A DNA stretch of 45,050 bases from Paracoccaceae bacterium (GCA_023260655.1 JALQUU010000019.1:1-45050); one strand, 5' to 3'. Counted from the stretch's first letter, positions 1 through 10,182 are shown. Notes: generated by a model not told the origin, from the letters alone. Program-made: numbers and translations.

Positions 1-1
1 C

Positions 2-262
2 CTCGAAAAGAGGCAGCCGCGCAGACGGGTCAGGCAGCAGAGCGCCGGGGAGGGACTGCCAGGCGCCCTCGAGTAGACGCCCAGAGGCCGGGGTATCAGT
101 CACGGCGTCGAGCGCGCCGTAGCCGGCATCCTCGGTATAGCTGACTCGATGCCACTTAGACGTGCCCCACGTCGCGCCGCCCGGCGTCGCGTGTCCCCAG
201 TCGATCCGATACGTCGCCGCGCCAGCCACGCCGATCGCCCCATACGCGACGAGATGCCAGGG
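2..262 (-). other. Unrecognised open frame fused to the broken dprA
   Basis: Read on the minus strand from about 259 to 2, one frame is open to the window edge. It looks protein-like: rich in Gly, Trp and Tyr, with short pieces such as YRIDWGH, GATWGTSKW and SYTEDAGYG. It has no start codon near the junction, so it looks like the interior of another gene. It is not DprA, and it is not the topA that I would expect after dprA in this family. The composition reminds me of a secreted or phage structural protein, but I recognise no family. It may be foreign sequence or an assembly chimera. Confidence 0.3.
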
Positions 263-876
263 AGGCCTGTGGCGGCGATTTGGGCCATGAGGTCGGCGTT
301 CTGGGCGGGGTAGGGCTGGTCGATCCCGCCGGGGAGGATGGCGACGGTTCCGGTGGGGAGTGCGCCTTCGTGGGCGGCGGCGTCGATGCCGCGGGCGAGG
401 CCGAAGACGATGGTGAAGCCTGCCGCGCCGAGGTCTTGCGCGAGGCGGCGGGCCATGCGGAGGCCGAGCGAGGATGCGGTGCGCGCGCCGATCAGTGAAA
501 GCGTGGGGCGGGAGAGAAGCGCAGCGTCGCCCTTGATCCAGAGCATCGGGGGCGGATCGGGTAAGTCATTGAGCGCGGAGGGATATTCGGCGCTGCCGTG
601 GAAGACGGGGCGCGCGCCTGCGGCGTGGCCGCGCTTAAGTTCCGCGCGGGCGACGGCGGCGGGGCAGGGGGTGTATTCAGTGAGGCCTGCTTCTTTGGCG
701 CGTTCGGGCAGATGGGCGAGTGCGGCTTGAGCGCTGCCCTGCTCGGAGAGGAGCTTGAAGAAGGTGGCGGGGCCGATGCGGGAAGAGCGCAAGAGGCGGA
801 CCCATGCGACACGGTCATCTTCCGTGGTGGGTGGGAGTGGGGGGTGAGTGGAGAGATGAGAATCTCCGGTCATCAT
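100..876 (-). pseudogene. dprA: DNA-processing protein DprA, truncated at residue ~205
   Basis: DprA loads RecA on incoming single-stranded DNA during transformation; in Rhodobacter capsulatus it is needed by recipients of gene transfer agent. The frame starts at ATG 876 (GGAG just upstream). It holds an N-terminal helical region (about 20-80) and the start of the Rossmann-like DprA fold: SLIGARTAS at ~127-135, GLARGIDAAAH at ~159-169 and AILPGGIDQPYP at ~179-190. Homology stops at QIAATGL (residue 205, about position 262). The usual SEQP...FPRRNRIISGL and SGSLITA blocks and the C-terminal winged helix are absent. The same frame runs on for ~53 unrelated residues to a stop at 100. A full DprA is ~360-390 residues, so about 45% is missing. 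A CtrA-type box lies upstream. The identity is certain; whether the break is biological is not. Confidence 0.85.
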
Positions 877-915
877 GGCTCCGCTTCTTGCAGGGTCTTG
901 GTAAACCGGGGCTGG

Positions 916-930
916 TTAATGCGGGATTAA
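916..930 (-). promoter_or_regulatory. CtrA-type binding site upstream of dprA
   Basis: On the minus strand this reads TTAA-TCCCGCA-TTAA followed by CC, an exact match to the alphaproteobacterial CtrA full site TTAA-N7-TTAA(C). It lies 40-54 bases upstream of the dprA start codon. CtrA control of dprA and other DNA-uptake genes is known in Rhodobacter capsulatus, which supports the call. Binding here is inferred. Confidence 0.6.
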
Positions 931-1020
931 TGCCAGATGGGGGGTCGTAAAGATTCTGGCGGGTTCTTTCTAAGCTATTGAAAAGGCGTATTAAGTAATT
1001 TGGGGAGCGATTTCCGAAGG

Positions 1021-1063
1021 GTATGGATTGCGTATGGCAAGTGTATGGATTGCGTCATGACGC
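1021..1063. repeat. Tandem direct repeat ending in a palindrome
   Basis: GTATGGATTGCGT occurs at 1021-1033 and again at 1043-1055 (22-base period). The second copy runs into the perfect 12-bp palindrome GCGTCATGACGC (1052-1063). The block lies in the 276-base AT-richer gap between dprA and the next gene. It could be an operator array. I recognise no regulator for it. Confidence 0.4.
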
Positions 1064-1152
1064 TTCGGGCCAAACAGGGCGATTAACCCTGCGCGCGGCG
1101 GGAATCGGGGGAAGGGAATCGGAACGCTCTCGGACGGCTTTCCGAGGGAGGT

Positions 1153-1596
1153 CTATTCCGGGAAGCGGAAGGTTTCAGGGCTGAAGCGGCGGAGGAAGTG
1201 CCAGTAGAGCACGCCGAAAGGGGGGCCGAAGATCAGGAAGATGCCGAGGGGGCGGCCATCGAGGCTGCCGAGGATGAGGCCGAGGGCGAGGCCTGTGAGG
1301 AGCGCTGTGGCCCAGCCGCCTTTACCGATTTTCAAGGCGAGGTAGGCGATGAGTGCGCCAGACAGGAGGCCGAAGGGCGAGATAAAGGGCGAATAGAAAA
1401 GAAAGAGGCCGATGGCGAAGAAGACGGCCCAGATTTGTTCAAGAAAAGGGATCAGGCCTTTTAGCGCGAGCGCACTTAGAATGAGGCCTGCGCCGATCAG
1501 GAAAGGCAGGCCACATGCGCAGACGAGTGCCAAGAGCACGTCGCGCCAGCGGGGCTGTTTGGCCGGGAGCGGTGTGGCGAAGGCGCTCGCCCACAT
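1153..1596 (-). CDS. Small multi-span membrane protein, unknown function
   Basis: A 147-residue hydrophobic protein. After a short basic N-terminus (RWRD at ~16-19) there are about four membrane segments: roughly 20-45, 52-75, 77-90 and 96-125. Several are Gly/Leu-rich, and the C-terminal tail is polar (FSPETFRFPE). I recognise no enzyme or transport motif. Its ATG (1596) follows the tldD stop by three bases (TGA-GCC-ATG), so it is very likely translated from the tldD transcript. The function is unknown; the coupling to tldD is the only clue. Confidence 0.75.
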   Translation of the reverse strand: MWASAFATPLPAKQPRWRDVLLALVCACGLPFLIGAGLILSALALKGLIPFLEQIWAVFFAIGLFLFYSPFISPFGLLSGALIAYLALKIGKGGWATALLTGLALGLILGSLDGRPLGIFLIFGPPFGVLYWHFLRRFSPETFRFPE

Positions 1597-1599
1597 GGC

Positions 1600-3018
<1,419 letters not shown>

Positions 3019-3086
3019 GGTAGTTCCTCGGGTTCTTTCGGGAAGATGGACCGCGAGGGCGCGGGGTGCAATGGCGCTCAGAAAAA

Positions 3087-3100
3087 TTGATCTGGATCAA
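3087..3100. promoter_or_regulatory. FNR/FixK-type box 1 upstream of ctaC
   Basis: TTGATCTGGATCAA is an exact match to the FNR-family consensus TTGAT-N4-ATCAA. It is centred ~177 bases upstream of the ctaC start and ~75 upstream of the tldD start. In Rhodobacteraceae, FnrL uses such sites to adjust respiratory genes to oxygen. The regulated gene is probably ctaC, but tldD cannot be excluded. Confidence 0.65.
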
Positions 3101-3154
3101 AAAAGCGTCTCTTTGACGCGGGACGGAATGTTGCGCCAGACGCCGGAATGTGGT

Positions 3155-3168
3155 TTGACCCCCATCAA
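3155..3168. promoter_or_regulatory. FNR/FixK-type box 2 upstream of ctaC
   Basis: TTGACCCCCATCAA matches TTGAT-N4-ATCAA except for one base in the left half (TTGAC). It lies 68 bases downstream of the first box and about 100 bases before the ctaC start. Paired sites suggest graded or repressing oxygen control of the oxidase operon; this is inference. Confidence 0.6.
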
Positions 3169-3270
3169 ACCGGAGGGGGGCGTCTGCCTTCTCGCCCGCA
3201 TGAGCTATATGCAGGTTACGTTCCGGCGTTGAACGACCAAAAGAAGACCACCAGGACCAGGGTGTCAGAC

Positions 3271-4137
3271 ATGAAACTTATGAATAAACTTTCGGCGGCC
3301 TTTGTGGCGGCACTCGCGGCTCCGGCGGCGATGGCGCAGGAGCTTGTTGGCCGTCCTGTTGACAAGGCGCTGGGTTTCCAGCCCGCCGCAACCGAGCTTG
3401 CACGTGACCTGCAGTGGCTTGACCATATGATCCTCGTGATCATCACCGCGATCACGATTTTCGTCTGCGCTCTGCTTGCGATCGTGATCGTGCGCTACAA
3501 CAAGCGTGCGAACCCGAACCCCGGCAAGTTCACCCATAACTCGCCGCTGGAAATCGCGTGGACGCTCGGCCCGATCCTGATCCTCGTCTTCATCGGTGCC
3601 TTCTCTCTGCCGATCCTGTTCAAGCAGCAGGAAATCCCGCAGGGCGACATCACCATCAAGGTGACGGGCTACCAGTGGTACTGGGGTTACGAATACGTTG
3701 ACGCAGAAGTGGCCTACGACAGCTACATGATCGGTGCTCCGGCAACCGGTGGCGATAACCGCCTGACCGCGGAAGTCGAAGAGCAGCTCGTGGCGGCTGG
3801 CTACACCAAGGACGAGTTCCTGCTCGCGACCGACACAGCTGTTGTGGTGCCCGTGGGCAAGGTTATCGTGATGCAGCTCACCGGCGCGGACGTGATCCAC
3901 TCGTGGACCATCCCGGCCTTCGGTGTGAAGCAGGACGCGGTTCCGGGTCGTCTTTCGCAGCTGTGGTTCAAAGCCGAGAAAGAAGGCGTGTTCTTCGGCC
4001 AGTGCTCCGAACTTTGCGGCCAGGCGCATGCCTATATGCCTATCACTGTGAAAGCGGTTTCGGAAGAAGCCTATGCCAAGTGGCTTGAAGCCTCGAAGGC
4101 TGAAGGCGGCTACGTCGAAGTGGCTTCGCTGAACTAA
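3271..4137 (+). CDS. ctaC: Cytochrome c oxidase subunit II (aa3-type)
   Basis: Subunit II of the aa3 cytochrome c oxidase receives electrons from cytochrome c at its binuclear CuA centre. I chose ATG 3271 because it opens a proper signal peptide (residues 1-22, cleavage near AMA-QE); the longer frame upstream lacks one. Two membrane helices lie at ~53-75 and ~94-117, followed by the periplasmic cupredoxin domain. All CuA ligands are visible: H210, C245, E247, C249, H253 and M256 in the [15 protein letters not shown] block. The aromatic electron-entry patch is at [10 protein letters not shown] (133-142). It is the first gene of the cta operon. As is usual in Rhodobacteraceae, subunit I (ctaD) is not adjacent. 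Two FNR-like boxes lie upstream. Confidence 0.97.
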   Translation: MKLMNKLSAAFVAALAAPAAMAQELVGRPVDKALGFQPAATELARDLQWLDHMILVIITAITIFVCALLAIVIVRYNKRANPNPGKFTHNSPLEIAWTLGPILILVFIGAFSLPILFKQQEIPQGDITIKVTGYQWYWGYEYVDAEVAYDSYMIGAPATGGDNRLTAEVEEQLVAAGYTKDEFLLATDTAVVVPVGKVIVMQLTGADVIHSWTIPAFGVKQDAVPGRLSQLWFKAEKEGVFFGQCSELCGQAHAYMPITVKAVSEEAYAKWLEASKAEGGYVEVASLN

Positions 4138-4220
4138 GGCGGGGGCTTCGGCCCTTCCTTTCAAGAGACTGGCGGGGCGCTATGGTGCGCCCCTTCAAAC
4201 AGGCAGAAAGCGGTAGCGAG

Positions 4221-5159
4221 ATGAGCGACGCGACGATCAATCAGACGGGTTCGAACACGGGGGAAGCTGGCTTCGGCGATTACTTCGCCCTGCTCAAGCC
4301 GCGTGTGATGTCGCTCGTGGTGTTCACGGCGCTCGTGGGCCTCGCGGCGGCACCGGTCGCGGTGCATCCGATGGTGGCTTTCGCCTCGATCCTGTTCATC
4401 GCAGTGGGCGGCGGCGCTTCGGGCGCGCTGAACATGTGGTGGGATGCCGATATCGACCGGGTGATGAAGCGCACAGCGCGCCGCCCGGTTCCATCGGGCA
4501 AGGTGACGGCGGATGAGGCGCTGGCCGTGGGGCTGACGCTTTCGGTGATGTCTGTGGTGATGCTGTGGCTGGCCGCTGGGCCGGTGGCGGCGGGGCTTCT
4601 GGCCTTCACCATCTTCTTCTATGCGGTCGTTTACACGATGTGGCTGAAGCGCTCGACGCCGCAGAACATCGTGATTGGTGGCGCGGCGGGGGCTTTCCCT
4701 CCATTGATCGGCTGGGCTGTGGCAACGGGTGGGGTTTCCATCGAGTCCGTGCTGATGTTCTCGCTCATCTTCATGTGGACTCCGCCGCATTTCTGGGCGC
4801 TCGCGCTCTTCATGAATTCCGATTACGAGAACGCAGGCGTTCCGATGCTGACCGTGACCCACGGCCGCAAGGTGACGCGCAAGCATATCCTCGTTTATAC
4901 GATCCTTCTGGCGCCCGTGGCGCTGGGCCTCTGCTTCACCTCCATCGCCGGCCCGACCTATATCGCGGCGGCCGTGATCCTGAACGCGCTCTTCCTCAAG
5001 GTTGCGGTGGATATCTGGCGGCGCGACGAGGCAGCGGCGGAAGCCGACAAATACAAGGCTGAGAAGAATTTCTTCAAACTCTCGCTCGCCTATCTTTTCC
5101 TGCATTTCGGCGCGATCCTGATCGACGCTTCGCTCAAATCCTGGGGGATCTGGGGATGA
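4221..5159 (+). CDS. ctaB: Protohaem IX farnesyltransferase (haem O synthase)
   Basis: CtaB transfers a farnesyl group from farnesyl diphosphate to haem B, giving haem O, the precursor of the haem A in the aa3 oxidase. It is a UbiA-superfamily membrane prenyltransferase with about nine helices. The first Asp-rich motif is [19 protein letters not shown] and a second polar loop is [18 protein letters not shown] chose ATG 4221 (MSDATINQ, about 312 residues). An upstream in-frame ATG at 4182 would add 13 residues with no clear function. The gene ends with an ATGA overlap into the CoxF gene. Confidence 0.95.
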   Translation: MSDATINQTGSNTGEAGFGDYFALLKPRVMSLVVFTALVGLAAAPVAVHPMVAFASILFIAVGGGASGALNMWWDADIDRVMKRTARRPVPSGKVTADEALAVGLTLSVMSVVMLWLAAGPVAAGLLAFTIFFYAVVYTMWLKRSTPQNIVIGGAAGAFPPLIGWAVATGGVSIESVLMFSLIFMWTPPHFWALALFMNSDYENAGVPMLTVTHGRKVTRKHILVYTILLAPVALGLCFTSIAGPTYIAAAVILNALFLKVAVDIWRRDEAAAEADKYKAEKNFFKLSLAYLFLHFGAILIDASLKSWGIWG

Positions 5160-5350
5160 GCGGCTTCCGGGAACCGCATGAGCTGCACAAGCGCCGTGGC
5201 GGCCTGAATATCGGGGTCGGCGTGGTGCTGGCGCTTTTCGTTGCCGTGGTCTTCGGGCTGACGGTGGCCAAAGTATCGACCGGGGGCTTCCAGATGAACC
5301 CCGGCGGAAACATGGGACAGTCGCAATCGCAAACAGGCGGAGGCAACTGA
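5156..5350 (+). CDS. CoxF-like small oxidase-assembly membrane protein
   Basis: A 64-residue protein with a charged N-terminus ([10 protein letters not shown]), one membrane helix at ~18-39 and a Gly/Gln/Asn-rich tail. Its position between ctaB and ctaG, overlapping ctaB by four bases (ATGA), is the one held by the small CoxF-type protein of alphaproteobacterial cta operons. A role in oxidase assembly is inferred from position and size; no catalytic residues are visible. Confidence 0.8.
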   Translation: MSGFREPHELHKRRGGLNIGVGVVLALFVAVVFGLTVAKVSTGGFQMNPGGNMGQSQSQTGGGN

Positions 5351-5352
5351 GC

Positions 5353-5922
5353 ATGGACGGAAAGACGAAGACGGTTTTGCAGACGGCGGGCGTGGTGGTG
5401 CTGATGGGCGGCCTCGCGTGGGCCTCTGTGCCGTTCTACGACTGGTTCTGCCGCGTGACGGGCTTTGGCGGGGTGCCGCAGGTCAACGACATGGCGGCGA
5501 CCGAGGTTCTGGAGAAGACCATCAAGGTGCGGTTCGACGGATCGATTCACGCGGGGATGCCGTGGGAGTTCAAGCCGGTCGTGCGCGAGATGGAGTTGAA
5601 GATCGGGGAAACCGGGCTGGCGTTCTACGAGGCCTATAACCCGACCGACCGCGTTGTGGCGGGTTCGGCATCTTATAACGTGACGCCTTACGAGGCGGGC
5701 GGCTTCTTCACCAAGATCCAGTGCTTCTGCTTTGAAGAGCAGGTGCTGCAACCGGGCGAGCGGGTGCAGATGCCCGTAACGTTCTATGTGGATCCGGCGA
5801 TCGTTGAGGACCGGGACGCGAAATACGTGCATACGATCACGCTGTCGTATACATTCTACGAAATCGATCTTCCGGAGAAGGCTGCTGGCCTCGCGACGGA
5901 AGCCGTAAAACAAGTGAACTGA
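5353..5922 (+). CDS. ctaG: Cytochrome c oxidase assembly protein CtaG (Cox11)
   Basis: CtaG/Cox11 is a membrane-anchored periplasmic copper chaperone that inserts CuB into subunit I. The 189-residue protein has one N-terminal helix (~9-27), then the [14 protein letters not shown] block with its conserved Cys (C33), and an immunoglobulin-like domain. The copper-binding CxCF motif is C124-F-C126-F inside [10 protein letters not shown]. The end of the domain keeps PVTFYVDP and TLSYTFYE. It starts three bases after the CoxF gene, with a GGAGG upstream. All hallmark residues are present. Confidence 0.95.
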   Translation: MDGKTKTVLQTAGVVVLMGGLAWASVPFYDWFCRVTGFGGVPQVNDMAATEVLEKTIKVRFDGSIHAGMPWEFKPVVREMELKIGETGLAFYEAYNPTDRVVAGSASYNVTPYEAGGFFTKIQCFCFEEQVLQPGERVQMPVTFYVDPAIVEDRDAKYVHTITLSYTFYEIDLPEKAAGLATEAVKQVN

Positions 5923-5953
5923 CTTTAAGATCGGGAAAGGCCACGAGGGAAAC

Positions 5954-6760
5954 ATGGCTCACGCTAAAAACCACGATTACCACATTCTGGCGCCGTCGCT
6001 CTGGCCGCTGCTTGGCGCTATTGCCGGCTTCGTCATGCTGTTCGGCGCGGTGCTGTTCTTCCACGACCACGGCCCGTGGATGCTGCTGGCGGGCTTCGTC
6101 GGCGTGCTCTACGTGATGTTCGGCTGGTGGGCTGACGTTGTGGCGGAAAGCCAGATCGGCGACCACACTCCGGTCGTTCGCCTTGGCCTGCGCTATGGCT
6201 TCATCCTCTTCATCATGTCGGAAGTCATGTTCTTCTCGGCTTGGTTCTGGTCGTTCTTCAAGCACGCCATCTACCCGATGAACCCCGATGGCATCTCGCC
6301 GATCGTGGACGGTGTGTGGCCGCCCGCGGGTATCGAGACCTTCGATCCGTGGCACCTGCCGCTGATCAACACGCTGATCCTCTTGTGCTCGGGTGCTGCC
6401 GCAACTTGGGCGCACCACGCGCTGGCGCATGAGAACAACCGCAAGGACTTCAAGAACGGTCTGATCGTTTCGATTATTCTGGGTGCCATCTTCACCGTGT
6501 TCCAGGCCTACGAATACAGCCACGCAGCTTTCGGCTTCGCAGGCAACATCTATGGCGCGAACTTCTTCATGGCGACCGGTTTCCACGGTTTCCACGTGGT
6601 TGTCGGCACCATTTTCCTCTTCGTCTGCCTCGTCCGCGCCTACCGCGGCCACTTCACTCCGGAGCGCCATGTGGGTTTCGAAGCGTCGGCTTGGTACTGG
6701 CACTTCGTGGACGTCGTCTGGCTCTTCCTCTTCGCAGCCGTTTACATCTGGGGCGGCTGA
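5954..6760 (+). CDS. ctaE: Cytochrome c oxidase subunit III
   Basis: Subunit III of the aa3 oxidase is a seven-helix membrane protein that stabilises subunit I turnover and proton uptake. The 268-residue length is typical. Recognisable blocks are [12 protein letters not shown] at the start, [48 protein letters not shown] and the closing [22 protein letters not shown] good ribosome-binding site (GAGGG) precedes ATG 5954. A strong intrinsic terminator lies 43 bases after the stop, marking the end of the oxidase operon proper. Confidence 0.97.
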   Translation: MAHAKNHDYHILAPSLWPLLGAIAGFVMLFGAVLFFHDHGPWMLLAGFVGVLYVMFGWWADVVAESQIGDHTPVVRLGLRYGFILFIMSEVMFFSAWFWSFFKHAIYPMNPDGISPIVDGVWPPAGIETFDPWHLPLINTLILLCSGAAATWAHHALAHENNRKDFKNGLIVSIILGAIFTVFQAYEYSHAAFGFAGNIYGANFFMATGFHGFHVVVGTIFLFVCLVRAYRGHFTPERHVGFEASAWYWHFVDVVWLFLFAAVYIWGG

Positions 6761-6803
6761 GCCTGAGGCGCTTTGCTTCTTCCGGAGCAGGCAGAAACAA
6801 AAT

Positions 6804-6835
6804 AAGAGGGCGCGCGGGTTTCGCGCGCTCTTTTC
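6804..6835 (+). terminator. Rho-independent terminator after ctaE
   Basis: A hairpin with a 12-13 bp stem: the left arm AGAGGGCGCGCG pairs with CGCGCGCTCTTT (two G-T pairs) around a five-base loop, and is followed by TTTTCTTT. It separates the oxidase genes from SURF1, whose ATG is only ~30 bases further on. SURF1 and thrC may therefore depend on read-through or on a promoter hidden in this short gap. Confidence 0.85.
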
Positions 6836-6864
6836 TTTAGGGCGTCCGGGTTTGGAGACATCAT

Positions 6865-7530
6865 ATGCGCTTCGTGCTTCCTTTGCTGTTCGGGATCTTC
6901 GGCTGTGCGGTTCTGGTGTCGCTGGGCCTCTGGCAGGTGCAGCGGTTGGCGTGGAAGGAAGGCATTCTGGCCGAGATTGAAGCGCGCATCCATTCGGAGC
7001 CTGCGGCCTTGCCTTTGGCTGTGACCGAGGCGGACCGGTATTTGCCGGTGGCGCTGGAGGGCAAGATCGGCGCGGACGCGTTGCGGGTTCTGGTGAGCCA
7101 GAAGCAGGTGGGCGCGGGGTATCTGGTGATTTCGGCTTTCGAGATGGCAGACGGGCGGCGTGTTCTCTTGGATCGCGGTTTCGTGCGGCTTGAGGCGGCA
7201 ATCCCCGAGGGCGGCGCTGTTGCGGTGAAGGGGAATGTGCATTTCCCGGACGAGCGGGTGAGCGCGACGCCGGAAAATGACGAGGCGAAGAACATCTGGT
7301 TTGCGCGCGATGTGGCGCGGATGGCGGAGGTTTTGGGCACCGAGCCTGTTTTGGTCGTGGCGCGCGAGGTGAGCCCGCCGGAAGCGGGGATCGCGCCTTT
7401 GCCTGTGGATACCGCGCATATTCCCAACGATCACCTTGGATATGCGGTGCAATGGTTCGGTTTGGCCGTTGTGTGGGCCGCGATGACCGGATACTTCCTG
7501 TGGCGCAATCGCCGGACTGCGAAAGGCTGA
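6865..7530 (+). CDS. SURF1 family oxidase-assembly protein
   Basis: SURF1 binds haem A and helps deliver it to subunit I of the aa3 oxidase. The 221-residue protein has the family topology: an N-terminal helix (~2-20) followed by SLGLWQVQRLAWKE, a periplasmic domain with VLLDRGFVR, and a C-terminal helix (~194-212). The conserved NDHLGYAVQWFGLA motif lies just before the last helix. The context, directly after the ctaC-ctaE operon, fits. It is somewhat short for the family but complete. Confidence 0.92.
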   Translation: MRFVLPLLFGIFGCAVLVSLGLWQVQRLAWKEGILAEIEARIHSEPAALPLAVTEADRYLPVALEGKIGADALRVLVSQKQVGAGYLVISAFEMADGRRVLLDRGFVRLEAAIPEGGAVAVKGNVHFPDERVSATPENDEAKNIWFARDVARMAEVLGTEPVLVVAREVSPPEAGIAPLPVDTAHIPNDHLGYAVQWFGLAVVWAAMTGYFLWRNRRTAKG

Positions 7531-7534
7531 GTTG

Positions 7535-8923
7535 ATGAAATACGTATCCACCCGGGGCCGTGCGCCCGTGCTGTCGTTCGAAGAGGCCATGATGACGGGC
7601 CTCGCGCGGGACGGGGGGCTTTACCTGCCCGAGAGCATTCCGGTGATGAGCGCAGACGAGATCGCGGCGCTGGAAGGCCTGCCCTATGAGGAGGTGGCGT
7701 TCCGCGTGATGTGGCCGTTCCTTGGTGGAGCGTTTACGGAAGCCGAATTCCGCGAGATTCTGGCGCGCGCTTACAAGGGTTTTGCCCATGAGGCGAAAGC
7801 GCCTCTGAAGCAGCTCGCGCCGGGGCATTTCCTGTTGGAGCTGTTCCACGGGCCGACGCTGGCGTTCAAGGATTTCGCGATGCAGCTCATCGGGCAGATG
7901 ATGCAGGCGTCGCTGGCGAAGTCGGGCAAGCGGATCACCATCGTGGGGGCGACCTCGGGTGATACGGGATCGGCGGCGATGGAAGCGTTCCGTGGGCTCG
8001 AGAATGTGGATGTGTTCATCCTCTACCCGCATGGCCGCGTTTCGGATGTGCAGCGCCGCCAGATGACGACGCCTTCGGAAGCGAATGTGCATGCCTTGGC
8101 GATTGACGGCACCTTCGACGACGCGCAGGCGCGGGTGAAGGATATGTTCAACGACTTCGACTTCCGCGACGAGGTGGGCTTAGCTGGTGTGAATTCGATC
8201 AACTGGGCGCGGGTGTTGGCGCAGGTGGTGTATTACTCCACCTCCGCAGTTTCGCTGGGTGCGCCGCATCGCAAGGTGAGCTTCACGGTGCCGACGGGCA
8301 ATTTCGGGGATATTTTCGCAGGCTACATCGCCAAGGAAATGGGCCTGCCGATCGAACGCCTCGTGGTGGCGACGAACCAGAACGACATTCTGCACCGTTG
8401 CCTTTCGACGGGTGCTTACATTCCCGATGGCGTGCGGCCTTCGATCAGCCCGTCGATGGATATTCAGGTGTCGTCGAACTTCGAACGCGCGCTCTACTTC
8501 GCCTATGGCAAGGATGGCGCGGCGGTTTCGGAGTTGATGGACGAGTTGAAAGCGGGTGGCTTTACGCTGTCACAGGGCGTGAAGGATGCTTTGGCGGCGG
8601 CGTTTGATTCCGGGCGCTGCTCGGAAGATGAAACGAGCGCCACGATCACGCGGGTGTTGGGCGCGTCGGCAGAGCTTCTCTGCCCGCATTCGGCTGTGGG
8701 TGTGAAGGTGGCGGACGAGCAGCGGGTGCAAGGCGTGCCGATGATCACGCTGGCCACGGCGCATCCGGCGAAATTCCCCGATGCGGTGGAAGCAGCGACG
8801 GGGCTGCGCCCCGGCCTGCCGCCGCATATGGCGGACCTTTTCGAGCGCCCCGAGCGGGTGACGCGGATTGCCAATGATCTGGGCGCGCTGGAAGCGCATG
8901 TGCGGGAGCATCGCCGGAAGTGA
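7535..8923 (+). CDS. thrC: Threonine synthase
   Basis: ThrC converts O-phospho-L-homoserine to L-threonine with PLP. At 462 residues it belongs to the long (class II, yeast/enteric-like) group. The N-terminus MKYVSTRGRAP and the PLP lysine K112 in HGPTLAFKDFAMQ are diagnostic, and the phosphate-binding ATSGDTGSAA block follows. The TTG three bases upstream is an unlikely start; ATG 7535 is chosen. The gene ends with a GTGA overlap into the M16 peptidase gene, so the two are probably co-translated. Confidence 0.96.
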   Translation: MKYVSTRGRAPVLSFEEAMMTGLARDGGLYLPESIPVMSADEIAALEGLPYEEVAFRVMWPFLGGAFTEAEFREILARAYKGFAHEAKAPLKQLAPGHFLLELFHGPTLAFKDFAMQLIGQMMQASLAKSGKRITIVGATSGDTGSAAMEAFRGLENVDVFILYPHGRVSDVQRRQMTTPSEANVHALAIDGTFDDAQARVKDMFNDFDFRDEVGLAGVNSINWARVLAQVVYYSTSAVSLGAPHRKVSFTVPTGNFGDIFAGYIAKEMGLPIERLVVATNQNDILHRCLSTGAYIPDGVRPSISPSMDIQVSSNFERALYFAYGKDGAAVSELMDELKAGGFTLSQGVKDALAAAFDSGRCSEDETSATITRVLGASAELLCPHSAVGVKVADEQRVQGVPMITLATAHPAKFPDAVEAATGLRPGLPPHMADLFERPERVTRIANDLGALEAHVREHRRK

Positions 8924-10182
8924 CCGTTCGCCTCGACACACTCTCCAACGGGTTTCGCGTGGTCACCGAGCATATGCCGGGGCTGCAATCGGCCTCCATC
9001 GGCGTCTGGGTGGCGGCAGGGGCGCGGGACGAGCGCTCCGAGCAGAACGGCATCGCGCATTTCCTTGAACATATGGCGTTCAAGGGCACGGCGCGGCGCA
9101 CGGCTTTGCAGATTGCCGAGGAAATCGAGGATGTGGGCGGCTATCTGAACGCCTACACGAGCCGCGAAAGCACCGCCTATTACGCGCGGGTGCTCGAAGC
9201 GGATGTACCGCTGGCTTTGGATGTGATCGCGGATATCGTGCTCAATCCGGCGTTCGACCCGAACGAGATCGAGATCGAGCGCGGGGTGATCCTGCAAGAG
9301 ATCGGGCAGGCCTATGACACGCCCGACGATATCATTTTCGACTGGCTGCAAGAGGCGGCTTACCCCGAACAACCCATCGGGCGCACCATTCTGGGCCCCG
9401 AAGAATGCGTGAGCGCGTTCCATGCCGATGACTTCCGCCTCTTCGTGCGCGAGCATTACGGGCCGGGGCAGATGATCCTCGCGGCGGCGGGTGCCGTGGA
9501 TCACGATGCGCTGGTGAAAGAGGCCGAGAAGCTTTTCGGGCATATGGCGCCTTTGAACGTGAAGCCTTTCGACAAGGCGCGGTTCATTGGCGGCGAAGCG
9601 CGGCATGTGAAGAAGCTTGAGCAGGCGCATGTGGCTTTGGCCTTCGAAGGCCCGGCCTATCGCAGCAAGGATATCTACACGACCCAGATCTATTCAGGGG
9701 CTTTGGGGGGCGGCATGTCTTCGCGGCTCTTCCAGGAGATCCGCGAAAAGCGCGGGCTTTGCTATTCGATCTGGAGCCAGGCGGGTGCCTATGACGATAC
9801 CGGCCTGATGACGATCTATGCGGGCACTTCGGCCGAGGATCTGGGCGATCTGATGCGGATCACCATCGACGAGATGAAGCGCGCCGCCGATGATATGAGC
9901 GAGGCGGAAGTGCGCCGCGCGCAGGCGCAGATGAAGGCGGGGATGCTGATGGGGCTGGAAAGCCCGTCGTCGCGCGCAGAACGCTTGGCACGCATGGTGC
10001 AGGTCTGGGACCGTGTGCCGGAGCTTTCGGAAGTGGTCGAGAAGATCGACGCGGTGAGCGTGGCCGATGTGCGCGCCCATGCTGAAGAAATGGCGGTGCG
10101 GGCGTCGATGGCGCTGGCGCTCTACGGGCCGGTGAAGAAAGCGCCGAACCTTGAGGCATTGAAGGAGCGGCGGGCGGCCTGA
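8920..10182 (+). CDS. M16 family zinc peptidase (processing-peptidase-like)
   Basis: A single-domain-pair M16B peptidase of 420 residues, related to the mitochondrial processing peptidase beta subunit. The inverted zinc motif HFLEH is at residues 47-51 and the distal glutamate is E127 in ERGVILQEIGQ. The C-terminal half keeps GGGMSSRLFQEIREKRGLCYS, the substrate-holding loop. No signal peptide is seen, so it is cytoplasmic. It starts at GTG, overlapping the thrC stop (GTGA), a pairing often seen in this family of bacteria. The substrate is not known from sequence. Confidence 0.92.
   Translation: MTVRLDTLSNGFRVVTEHMPGLQSASIGVWVAAGARDERSEQNGIAHFLEHMAFKGTARRTALQIAEEIEDVGGYLNAYTSRESTAYYARVLEADVPLALDVIADIVLNPAFDPNEIEIERGVILQEIGQAYDTPDDIIFDWLQEAAYPEQPIGRTILGPEECVSAFHADDFRLFVREHYGPGQMILAAAGAVDHDALVKEAEKLFGHMAPLNVKPFDKARFIGGEARHVKKLEQAHVALAFEGPAYRSKDIYTTQIYSGALGGGMSSRLFQEIREKRGLCYSIWSQAGAYDDTGLMTIYAGTSAEDLGDLMRITIDEMKRAADDMSEAEVRRAQAQMKAGMLMGLESPSSRAERLARMVQVWDRVPELSEVVEKIDAVSVADVRAHAEEMAVRASMALALYGPVKKAPNLEALKERRAA

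Noticed and set aside
1..270. A Mu-like or other prophage end at the dprA junction
   Set aside because: No terminal repeat, TG/CA end, target duplication or intergenic phage end is visible; the flank is gene interior. Phage origin stays only a guess.
4182..4220. An upstream ATG as start of ctaB
   Set aside because: It would add 13 residues of no known character; ATG 4221 gives the usual N-terminus of the family.
5837..8092. A 2.2-kb minus-strand open frame over ctaG, ctaE, SURF1 and thrC
   Set aside because: Composition is typical of antisense GC-rich shadows and the plus-strand genes carry full catalytic motifs and overlaps.
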